Both the position numbers and the translations under genes were made by a program. DNA of 64,000 bases, from positions 80,896-144,895 of the forward strand of contig LLCB01000134.1 in assembly GCA_001414345.1 (NCBI GenBank). Direction: 5' to 3'. Each line of letters opens with the position of its first letter. Positions within the stretch are counted from its first letter, which is position 1. The DNA comes from Hymenoscyphus infarciens (Eukaryota; Ascomycota; Leotiomycetes; Helotiales; Helotiaceae). Under the pieces are notes generated by a model. It saw nothing but the letters and a program-made list of their open reading frames with translations, did no database searches and was not told the origin of the DNA. Positions 47,211 to 56,163 of this stretch are shown piece by piece.

Positions 47211-49589
47211 TCATAAGAAATCGTCGATTGATCGAATGATTGGTGCTTCGCCCTTGGTGGGAGGACTGCGCGGATCCTCGTCGACGGCAAGGGACATTCG
47301 CTGAGGTGGAGGAGATGGAAAGAATGATGAACGTGGAAACTCCATGACCCGAGGGGAGAATAGGGCTGGTGTAGGTGGGACTTCTGCAACAGATGCTCCT
47401 CCAAAGCCGAAGCCAAGTAATGGGTTTTGAGTCATTTCACTAACACGTGGTGACATGAGTGCTTCCCAGTCACTCTCTGGGCTAGATTCCTGGCGAAACC
47501 GCGGTTGACTGTTTAATGAGGTGCTGGTAAATCCAAAGTCGAAATCTGAGAACCTAGCGACAGCCGAATCACTAGCAGGCACCTCTCTAGTCTCCTTGGC
47601 ATTGGCAATGACGGCATCTCTAGCTGTCGCGCTTGGAGTCGAGTTACCTCGAACACGGGATGGGGTGGCTGGTGGTTCGGAGATATCTGCTGATAACGTC
47701 GGGCGATGCTTTACGGCAGGTTTTCGAACAGCTGTGGACTTCTCGTTCCTCTTCTGATCAATGACCTTCTTGAAATCGTTCAACGAAAAGAGAAGGGACA
47801 TGTTAGGATTGACCCATTTAGATTTCTCCTGTGCCCTTGCATATGCTTCTGTTGCTCCCAAATCCGGGTTGATATACATCCCATAAGCAATGATGAGAGT
47901 AGCCGAACGACTCGCTCCTTGTTGACAGTGGACCAACACCTTTTTACCCTCTTTTACTCGTGAATCAATTGTTTCGCAGAGGTCCCAAAGCTCGTCCTTC
48001 ACATCTGTATTATGGTCCCAAGGTACGTGAATATATTCTGGCTGGCGAGGTTCAGTTGAGGCCTTTGGGGTTGTTGGTGACGAATCCGTAGATGATGGCT
48101 GCACCTCAAAAGCCGTTCTAAACGAGAACATGGATGCCCCCGTGTCGGGAGCCATATCATTGGACGAATTGCTGGATTTTGGGTTATGAGTAAGGTTGGT
48201 GTATGTAATGGATTCCTCTCTGTCCTTCTCTTGCTTGGCCTTTTCTTCTGCTACTGTGAATGGATTTTTGACTTCCCGAGCAACATTTATGATCACATCA
48301 AATTCCCTGGCTTCTTCGACCTTTGGCTCTAGGTAGAGATGGACACTAGGTTCGTACATTAAAACCGGGCCTTCGGGGTAGCAAGGTGATTTAGCGTCTT
48401 CCCCAGAATGAGGTCGGTCGAAACTATCCCCTCCAACTGTTACACCAGGTATCCTGGTTGCCATCTGAACTCCCGCTGGAGCCTCTTGGTTTTCATCTTC
48501 TTCGATGGTGAACGTGTTTGTCGCCATGTTGGAATCTTTGAATCTAGATGGTCCGAGACCTTTCCGCTCCCCTCCTAATGTCATACCTCCGCTTGGGCCA
48601 AATCCAGGAGTAATGAGCATTTGTGGAGACGAAACTGAATGTTTTAACCCCCTTCTCTGCAGCATTGATGGCAATCTGGGAGATGCGAGACCCTCACCCA
48701 AATTTGCGTTCGCGGTACTGGTATTTAAACTCAACAGACTGGGCTTTTTTCTTGGCTTCAGCGGCGGGGGCTTGATGAATGAAGGTGAAGATGGCTCCGA
48801 GGCTTGGAAATGTTCCGCGGTAGGGTTTAAGTTGCCCAGATTGAGAGCAAGACTCTTTGGGTTCTTAAACTTTCTTGGTGAGGGAGATGTCATTGGCCGC
48901 CCATTAATCGTTGGGGATTGGATGGGGTTGAGTTCAGTCATCTTTAAGTTTTGGAATGAGTCGAGCCCGAAAGATGAGCCTGCAAAAGAGGATAAAGGAA
49001 CTAGGGTGATTGGCGATTCGGGCGAGGAGGAAGGAGAGGGATCTGATAAAGAAGATGAGTCGACCGTAGATATGGTAGTAGTTGGGGAAGAGTCTGTGGA
49101 ATCTGATGTTTGGGTAGATGTGCTCTCACAATGTTGATGACCGTGAATTTGGGTGTTGTTGGAGTGGGTATTACTTGTCGTCGAAGTTGCAGTTCGAACT
49201 GTATTTTGCTGGGGCTGTGCTTCCTGTTCTGTTGGTTGCTGTTGTTGGCATGCGTTCGCCGGAGCCTTCGCAGATGTTGCATTATTCGAGTTGCCCATCA
49301 ACGTGGAATCCATATCATATACCGACATGAATGAAGGCATGTGGTTCTCGTACATTCTGGGACCTGACGCAGATGGCATTTTCGAAGAGTTTTGTCGGCT
49401 GTATTCTCGATTTCCTGAACCTTGAATTGCAACCCCGTCTGAACGCTGCCTCGACTTCCTTGCCGTCGATCCACCCACCGCCGATGTTATCGATCGTTCT
49501 ATTTCTATGGATGAGGAAGTGGTGGCGGCGGTGAATGACCTCTTTAAAACTCGATCGTTAGCACTCTGAATACCGCAAACTGAGGCCAT
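47211..49589 (-). CDS. Dual-specificity (MAP kinase-type) protein phosphatase
   Basis: Single exon, 792 residues counting from the ATG at 49589; the frame stays open upstream but without an earlier ATG. The first ~390 residues are Ser/Thr/Pro/Gln-rich. The catalytic domain follows: MYEPSVHLYLEPKVEEAREF, DVIINVAREVKNPF, HVPWDHNTDVKDEL, the signature HCQQGASRSATLIIAYGMY (about residue 553; HCxxGxSRS intact) and WVNPNMSLLFSLNDFKKVI. A disordered tail ends in EAPIIRSIDDFL. Fungal relatives include yeast Msg5/Sdp1 and S. pombe Pmp1, which dephosphorylate MAP kinases of the cell-integrity and mating pathways. Substrate is inferred. There is a low-complexity loop within the domain, as in Msg5-type proteins. 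Confidence 0.88.
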   Translation of the reverse strand: MASVCGIQSANDRVLKRSFTAATTSSSIEIERSITSAVGGSTARKSRQRSDGVAIQGSGNREYSRQNSSKMPSASGPRMYENHMPSFMSVYDMDSTLMGNSNNATSAKAPANACQQQQPTEQEAQPQQNTVRTATSTTSNTHSNNTQIHGHQHCESTSTQTSDSTDSSPTTTISTVDSSSLSDPSPSSSPESPITLVPLSSFAGSSFGLDSFQNLKMTELNPIQSPTINGRPMTSPSPRKFKNPKSLALNLGNLNPTAEHFQASEPSSPSFIKPPPLKPRKKPSLLSLNTSTANANLGEGLASPRLPSMLQRRGLKHSVSSPQMLITPGFGPSGGMTLGGERKGLGPSRFKDSNMATNTFTIEEDENQEAPAGVQMATRIPGVTVGGDSFDRPHSGEDAKSPCYPEGPVLMYEPSVHLYLEPKVEEAREFDVIINVAREVKNPFTVAEEKAKQEKDREESITYTNLTHNPKSSNSSNDMAPDTGASMFSFRTAFEVQPSSTDSSPTTPKASTEPRQPEYIHVPWDHNTDVKDELWDLCETIDSRVKEGKKVLVHCQQGASRSATLIIAYGMYINPDLGATEAYARAQEKSKWVNPNMSLLFSLNDFKKVIDQKRNEKSTAVRKPAVKHRPTLSADISEPPATPSRVRGNSTPSATARDAVIANAKETREVPASDSAVARFSDFDFGFTSTSLNSQPRFRQESSPESDWEALMSPRVSEMTQNPLLGFGFGGASVAEVPPTPALFSPRVMEFPRSSFFPSPPPQRMSLAVDEDPRSPPTKGEAPIIRSIDDFL

Positions 49590-50640
49590 GATGTGAATGG
49601 TTAGAGCCAGTGGATGTGCTAGCTTGTAAGCTGTCAAGACATAATCTCTCCGTCAGATCGAACAAGTGAAGTTTATGACTAGTCAATCGTCGTGTATCCT
49701 GACACCGACGGATTACTTTGAATGATTGTGGGGGTGAACTCAGAGTGGAGCCTCCTGGGCAGTGAACATGAAAGGAAGAAGAGACGAAAAAAAGGTATGT
49801 ATTTACCAAAGACTATGCGGCCGCTTGGAAAAGGCCGTGTTGATGGTAAACCTCGTTCGGTTCGTGATTTAGCGCTGGGAATGACAAGTACAGCGCGCCT
49901 AGTTATTGGAAATGCCAAAACAAGCAGGATCAGGGATGTTGGCGGCGTAGACGATCACTAGAAACAAGACTGCTACGAAATGGCAACCACTGCCACGAAG
50001 GATGAACCGTCAAGTAAGTGTGGCCCGTTCGATAAATCTAAAGGCGCAGAAAAGGATGTGAAAAGGATGGGATGGCCGAGGCGAGGTCGTCCAGCAGCCT
50101 GGTCGCAACGCCTGGTGAAAGGAGAGAAGGGCGGCGGAAGGGGAGGAGGAAGGAGAGAAGAAAAGGGAGGCGGGTGCGCGCGCAAGTTGATGAAAATCAA
50201 TAAAATCTGGTGAATTGAAGGGTTCGTTCGGGGTTTCGAGGTTTCGAGGTTTCGAGGGACGAAGACTGATGTTGGCAAAGGGCTTGAGCTTGGGCTTGGG
50301 CTTGGGCTTGGGCCAGTCAGCGAGGGTGGTCCCAAAATAGATTTTTTGCCGCCCAGCAGATAGAATCTCCGACCAATCAGCGCAGAGGGACCCTTACTAA
50401 CTTTACACCGCTGTCACTGATTGCGCGACTCTTTTGTATGTTTATTCCGGGAACAGACGGGAGGTGACAGAGGCAAGGTGCGGTGCGCTGGCCGTGGAGA
50501 AAGAAAGGGGGGGGGCGCTCGAGTCGACGCCGGCGCACACAGATGCTGGCTCGGTACTGGACGACAAAGGGCGTCTGGTGCACGCGTGCTCTTGTGCAAC
50601 CGTACCTGTATGATAGAGTCGGGTGGTGGGATTGTGAGGG

Positions 50641-50670
50641 GATTCGGATTCGGATTCGGATTCGGATTCG
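50641..50670. repeat. Microsatellite (GATTCG)5
   Basis: Five perfect tandem copies of GATTCG, in a GC-rich intergenic stretch upstream of the phosphatase gene. Confidence 0.9.
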
Positions 50671-51450
50671 GTCGCGCGTATGCGGCTCTGCTTTGGTTGA
50701 ATGGAAAAGGGTGCCCGGTCGCTCCTTCTGCGCCTTTATATGGGTACAATAAGGTACCAATATTATGCCTAGGCCTTCCGAGAGATGCTGTGAGGCTCTG
50801 CCCAAGTTGTCCTCCCTGTTATGCCTCCTTCAAGGATCGAAGGGAAGGGCGAATGGGCGGAGGGAGTCGAAGAACAAAGGGCAAGTTGGCGATGGAATGG
50901 ACGTCAAGGGCGAGCGAGAGCGGAAGAGGACCGAAAGTTGCGACGTTTGAACCAGCAGAGTCGACAACTAGAAGAAGACAATGATGATATTATAGGTTCA
51001 TGGTGCGCGCGAGTGGTCGTGAGTGGGTGGTAGAGAGGAGGAGATGTAAACAGAAAGTCTGCGGAAAGGAATTTCGGAGCACGTCTAGAAAAGGGTCTTC
51101 GTCTCTACGGGGACGGAGATCAACCTCAACAAACACCAACTTCTCTCCAGTTCACAACACAACCACTCATTGAAATCATACAAAAACTGGATCAAGTAAC
51201 AAGCATCCTCTTAGGAATTTATTCCAACTTTTTAAATCTTTTTGCGAGCTTTTCCAGACCCGAAAAGTAATGTTGTACATATATGCACGGACGGACCTTT
51301 TTCAATCCCCTGCAGTGTTTCTTTAAATTACAAATCTTGCAGGGCTTTATTCAGTCTTCTCACTTTCAATGACTTTTCTATACTGAATTACAGTTCTCTG
51401 CTCTGCTCTGCATTCGTGTGCTCGAAGTGGACAGAAAAATACGCCGCGAG

Positions 51451-51598
51451 CCTGCTTGCCTAGCTCGTTGTTCCCAGTATATAGGGTAATTCAAAGTAAT
51501 TATCCGATATACTTCAAGCAATTGAAAACCCGAAAGTTCGAACAAATCGAGTTTCCCACTTGTACTAAAAAGTTGGAACAACGAGTCAGAGAAGCAGG
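51451..51598. repeat. Small inverted-repeat element (148 bp)
   Basis: Outer arms of 26 bp: 51451-51476, whose complement begins TGGGAACAACGAG, and 51573-51598, which begins TTGGAACAACGAG. Both end in AAGCAGG-like sequence, with about 20 of 26 matching positions. No obvious flanking duplication. The 13-base word TTGGAACAACGAG also occurs in hairpins at 3649 and 58572, so this looks like one member of a small dispersed family. Confidence 0.6.
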
Positions 51599-51987
51599 TA
51601 TAAACCCGCTATTTACTGCCGCTTTTTCTGTCCACTACGAGCGAGGTAGGGTCTCACTGATCCAGGACGAAGATTCACACTTGTATCAAGACTTCAAGTC
51701 ATTACGCGATTTGATTCGTGACTATTGCTAGAGTACACCCAGGTCTTGTGCCATGACTCCCTTGCTTTCACATTCGTTGATTTGGATGAGCAAGCAAATA
51801 GCAAATGCTAGCATGTACATGCTAACCCAGAACGCCACCAAATGTCTCAACGCTCGAAACACTCTGAAAATGCAACATAAACCATCGCAAAATGTAATAA
51901 CCGACTTTCCCCTTTGCCACACTAATACAAATGCCCCTCGCGCAAAGGCAATGAATGACCATATTACCAGCACATATCGGCGCCCAC

Positions 51988-53132
51988 TTATTTGCCCTTG
52001 CCCTTGGCTGAAGCCTTTCTGCTCCTAAGCTTGGACATGTCACAGAGCATCTTGAACTCCAACTTGGGCAATTTGTCGAGCACGTCATGTTTTTCGTATG
52101 CCTCCAACAAGTGCTCAACCAAGATATGTTCCACTTCCTGTGATGTATTAGTATATCTCCCCATTGAATGAATAAAGATAACGCAGGATGCTTACACCCG
52201 GCCATTCCATCACATCATCTTCATCATCCATAATACCCATTGGCGCAAAAGAAGTATAGTGGTCCTCGTAGCCTTTGACAGGTGCAAATGCAGCTGAATT
52301 TCCAACGGCCGGTCGCTCCATCGTCAAAGTGATTCGCTCCAAAGATGGAAAGTCTACACAGACGTGAATATTGCAGTAAGGGTGGCTATTCCAAAGCTCT
52401 TGAGCCATTCCTAGGTGACGAATCTTGGAAATGTCGTTGTCATGTAAATCCTTGAGAAGCATCGAGAGTGTGAAGTGGCACTTGCGCGTGATGGCTATTG
52501 GCAGTTAGAATGCATTCAACCCTCTTTACGTGTGTTTACGCTAAAGCAATAATGACAACAAGAACAATTTCATGAATATGCGGATTGGTGGGGCATTTTA
52601 CGTGGGAGACTTACCTTCACCAAAGTAGATGGTATCGGAAGAAAAGTCAACGTAAATTTGGGGACCCGAAGCAAAAGTTGTCATAGCCAATTGGTAACGA
52701 TGAAGGGCCATTTCTCGGGACTCTGAGCAGGCATGGAGTACACCTGGAATGGGGGTTGATGAGTTGTATAGCACACCACGAGGATGTTCTGAATATTTCG
52801 TGAGAAGGTTTTTGACATTGACCTGGATGACACGTCCATCGCAAGCCGTCGTCGCAATCTTCCAGATCTTCAAGCGGATCCTGCAGCAAATTAGCACACG
52901 TTTTCTCGTTGACGCGGGAGCCGAGAGCACCGTGTAAGGATACAACTTGATCCCGATCTCTAAGAGCAGGGGTTCAAGATAAAAAAGAAGGGAAAGCATA
53001 CTCTATGGGGAGACGGGGGAAGAGCTCAAAGTCTGTGAGTGGTTTGAGGGGTTTTGGAGCCGCAGCTTCGGCAGCTCTCTTCGCGGCAGCTCGCGTCACG
53101 ATGGTGGCCCGCTTCTTCTGAATTGGAGGCAT
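51988..53132 (-). CDS. 2EXR-domain protein
   Basis: Four exons: 53132..53002, 52880..52615, 52494..52196 and 52137..51988; introns of 121, 120 and 58 bp; 281 residues. The start is the ATG at 53132 (MPPIQKKRATIVTRAAAKR). The 2EXR signature is rebuilt by splicing: FELFPRLPIE joins IRLKIWKIAT. It is followed by VLHACSESREMALHRYQLAM and IYVDFSSDTIYFGE, the usual 2EXR order. The C-terminus is basic (KLRSRKASAKGKGK). 2EXR proteins are a large, expanded fungal family resembling F-box proteins at the N-terminus; function is unknown. Confidence 0.85.
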
Positions 53133-53253
53133 CCCGGCGGTACTTAACGCAACTAGGTCAAAGGTTGGTGGTGTTTTGTTGAGTTGGGATTTCGAAGATG
53201 GAGGAATCAACGCGCATCGTAGCCCAGTGCGGGGGTTGAAGAAAGAAGGATGT

Positions 53254-53292
<39 letters not shown>

Positions 53293-53924
53293 GTTTGGTT
53301 TGGGTGGAAGGAAGCTTTAAGAGCGCAGCGCCAAGCTTTTTAGAACAGACGAGGTCGCTCCTTCCCCTTTGTGAATTCACCTGTGAAACGAAAACTTGCA
53401 GATGCTATGACCCCCTCTTTCTGTCGAATTGGCTATTTGGCTTTTCAAAGCCGCCAAATACTGAGAACCATCTGTCTGACATTCTTTGAGGGTGACCACG
53501 TCACCCTGCTGCGTTTGCCACAGCCAAACAGCTTTTCTTTGGATGCATCACTAGATTTAGCTCCTTGTAAATTACTCCGAGGAGCCAATTCAATAGTGAA
53601 ACTATTCCTTTGAGATTTGTTCAACCAACAGCCCAAGTTTCCTAGAAATTTCCTGTCCAGTATTAGAAACGTGAGCTTTATACAGAGCGTGACTCGAACC
53701 TGTCTTACGAAGGAAACAGTTACTTTGAAGTATATATGGAGGAAAGAATAAAGAGGAAAATCAGAGCCAGTACCACATCCCCATGTACTTGTAGGGAAAA
53801 GTAGAAATAGAATATACACACAAAAGAGATACTTCTAGGAAATTAGGAGCCAGTTACCGAGTCCAATTCATGGTTGATTCAAGAATAGCCTCTGAATTTC
53901 CTCAGGTGTGATCTAAATAGAATC
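53133..53924. other. Promoter of the 2EXR gene with a heptamer repeat
   Basis: A 792-bp spacer between the 2EXR start and the 3' end of the next minus-strand gene, with a (TTGAGGG)n tract at 53253-53293. No gene seen. Confidence 0.5.
53253..53293. repeat. Heptanucleotide tandem repeat (TTGAGGG)
   Basis: Five full copies plus a partial one, about 120 bp upstream of the 2EXR start codon. The unit resembles a telomere-like G-rich strand but is not TTAGGG. Confidence 0.9.
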
Positions 53925-55655
53925 TCACCGATGCTTCAAATCCGACTCATGTTTTTCCCAAAGATTCTTACAAGCCCGATGGCCCCAGTGTTCAACCCAC
54001 CACTCCCCAAAGCTATCCTCAACCTGGATATCCACCTTGCTTATCCTCTCCTCTCTTTTGAGACCACATATAACGCAAGGTTTAGGTGCCGTTAGACCAC
54101 CGGGTTGACTCTTGACATTCATTACTTCCGTAATCTCAGGAATCACCAGGTGTCTAGAGGTATCTTTGATGCTAGTATTGGCTACAGCAATAGCTGAACG
54201 GAGTCGACCGATTTGGTCTTTCCATACCCTCACAACCTCAGCGGCTTCTCGATCTTCTCGGGTCACCTCGGCTTTATCAACACCAGTCAGTTTCATGCCC
54301 CCCTTTCCTCCAGCCGCAGCAGGCCCAATTTTCATGGCTTGAGACAGAATAGTATCTCTTTTCCATCGAAATTTACGACCCGCAACGACCCGAGCTGCTA
54401 TTGTAGCAATGAGTAGATAGCCACGTAAAAAATCGACAGTTCTTGGATCAGACAATATTCTGTTCTTGAGAGAAAATGGCTGATTGACAACTCCTTTGAA
54501 CAGCGTGCTTTGTGGGAGATCAAATAATTGCGGAAACAGTGTTAGGAGAACTGATGGAGGTGGAACGTTGGTTGGTGGTGGAATATCAACCTTTTTAGGA
54601 GAGACGACTTGGTCAGCCGTATCCCACCCCCAAGCATCCGCTTCAATCCCCGAAGCAGCCTTCGCAGTTGTTATAGCAGGAAGTTCTGGTGGAAGATCTT
54701 CAAAGTCACCCCAGTCGTCGTCTGCTTGGTTTCCTGGCGCAGGAGAGTCGTTGTACTCGAATATATCAGGCTTGGGGGAGACAAATGTTGGCCATGCCGT
54801 TGTTGGAGATCCTGATTTTGGTTTATCTGCTTCCTTAACTGCTGATACCTTTCCCATGGCGAGTCCAAGCTGCCCAAATGGATTCCTCTCCTGAAAAGAC
54901 GGAGACTTCGGCGCTTGGGGGTATGGCAATGTACCCGTGCCCATAGAGGTTGGAGCAAGTTGTTTAGGTCTTTTCGATGATTTCGATTCCAGTGTAGTTG
55001 CCCCAAATAACTCATTTAAAGATTGAGAAGATGGTGGCGGTGGTGGCGGGGTAGGCTCAGGGGCAGAAACGCTTTCGAAATCCCCAAAGTCATCGTCGTC
55101 ATCCATTTCTGCAGACTCCTCGGTGGCATCAAATAGTACATCATTGCTGAAGGTATTCATTATTTGTACCGCTGGTTTCTGGGGTGCTGATACGGACTTT
55201 GTATTTGGCAGGTTCGGTATTGATTGAAGATTATGGACATTGCTCGAAAAAAGGTCCAAGGTGGGCCTCCTGACTATCCCAATATCTTTGCGGGTTTGGA
55301 AGGGTTGATTTGCCTCCCTATAATGTGCCGCCGGAGGAGTAAACTTCTGGGGAGGCTTTTGAACAGGAACCGTTGCGAAATCGCCCCATATATCATCCTC
55401 GGCAGGCACGGTAGAAGGTTGTATATTGCTCGAACTCGGCTGGAAACTATTCATGCTACCCCATATATCCTCGTTGGGAGCCATTGTTTGGCTCGGCTGA
55501 GTATTCCATTGCGTGCCCGTCGGAGCAGTTTGAGGGTTGCTTGTTCCTCCAAGAAATGCGAGGTCATTCGAGGCTGATGTAGCATTTGTTCGGCCGTTTT
55601 GGGGGGTGGGAGCTTGATAGAAGCTATCAAACTCGGCCAGAAGGTCGGCAGACAT
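53925..55655 (-). CDS. WGDFE-motif protein, probable Laa2/aftiphilin-like clathrin adaptor accessory factor
   Basis: Single exon, 576 residues, start MSADLLAEFDSFY. The N-terminal ~330 residues are disordered and carry repeated short acidic motifs: DIWGDFATV, DDDFGDFESV, DDWGDFEDLP and DAWGW. WGDFE-type motifs bind the ear domain of AP-1/GGA adaptors. The C-terminal half is conserved: PFSLKNRILSDPRTVDFLRG, VVRVWKDQIGRLRSAI, CVICGLKREERI (a CxxC pair) and a final EDSFGEWWVEHWGHRACKNL. This order fits the fungal Laa2 (Ybl010c) family, which recruits AP-1 with Laa1 in yeast. The assignment is by motif and memory, so moderate. It is divergent from the TBC gene over 508 bp. Confidence 0.7.
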   Translation of the reverse strand: MSADLLAEFDSFYQAPTPQNGRTNATSASNDLAFLGGTSNPQTAPTGTQWNTQPSQTMAPNEDIWGSMNSFQPSSSNIQPSTVPAEDDIWGDFATVPVQKPPQKFTPPAAHYREANQPFQTRKDIGIVRRPTLDLFSSNVHNLQSIPNLPNTKSVSAPQKPAVQIMNTFSNDVLFDATEESAEMDDDDDFGDFESVSAPEPTPPPPPPSSQSLNELFGATTLESKSSKRPKQLAPTSMGTGTLPYPQAPKSPSFQERNPFGQLGLAMGKVSAVKEADKPKSGSPTTAWPTFVSPKPDIFEYNDSPAPGNQADDDWGDFEDLPPELPAITTAKAASGIEADAWGWDTADQVVSPKKVDIPPPTNVPPPSVLLTLFPQLFDLPQSTLFKGVVNQPFSLKNRILSDPRTVDFLRGYLLIATIAARVVAGRKFRWKRDTILSQAMKIGPAAAGGKGGMKLTGVDKAEVTREDREAAEVVRVWKDQIGRLRSAIAVANTSIKDTSRHLVIPEITEVMNVKSQPGGLTAPKPCVICGLKREERISKVDIQVEDSFGEWWVEHWGHRACKNLWEKHESDLKHR

Positions 55656-56163
55656 GGTGGTGAATTTTCTAGACTTGCGGAAATGCCAGACTATGAAAAT
55701 GACAACTTAGCAAAACATCCAAAACATGAATTAGCGAAAGCTGGAATCCCCCTTTGAAGCCTATTGAGCTGAGCTCAGAGTCATCGTTCAGGACGAGCTT
55801 CACTCCCGTACAAGTGCTTGTCTGCCCATTTATTCCGTACGTTGATATACTGTAGAAGTGAAAAGCGTGTGAATCACGGAGTGGTGTAGCTGATAAAGAA
55901 TTGCAGCAGCTGGACGGTTGACAACAGACGACAAGGAGATTTGTTGTCGTGAATTCGGCGAGGCTGTGTGTGCTTCATGTTGATTGGACTGAGATATAGA
56001 CACACCTGGTGTGTTTATATCCCGCGACAGGGAGTATGGCTTGGAACTGGGGCAGGCCTGGACCATGAAACTCGTGCCCAAAAGCTTCATTATTAGCTAA
56101 AATCTCCACAGGCTGCTGCTGACATCTCGTATCCTTACGGGTGCTGAGTTGAACAAAGTAGTA
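55656..56163. promoter_or_regulatory. Divergent promoter region, WGDFE gene/TBC gene
   Basis: A 508-bp region between outward-facing starts of two probable membrane-traffic genes. No specific motif identified. Confidence 0.4.

Larger units (their letters stand above)
49590..51987. other. Intergenic region with simple repeats
   Basis: About 2.4 kb. It contains several short tandem repeats (GGTTTCGA x3 at 50232-50257, CTTGGG x4 at 50289-50312, GATTCG x5 at 50641-50670), GC-rich purine-skewed DNA and a 148-bp inverted-repeat element at 51451-51598. A 91-codon plus frame at 51456-51731 overlaps that element and is not called. Confidence 0.5.

Noticed and set aside
48505..49137. 210-codon plus-strand frame opposite the phosphatase gene
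   Set aside because: Antisense shadow of the Ser/Pro-rich N-terminal region of the phosphatase.
49980..50213. Lys/Gly/Arg-rich 77-codon frame starting MATTATKDEPSSK
   Set aside because: Simple purine-rich sequence; composition explains the frame, and there is no conserved feature.
53685..53710. Reverse-strand B-box-like GGTTCGAGTCACG
   Set aside because: No complementary arms, so not a tRNA; chance match.
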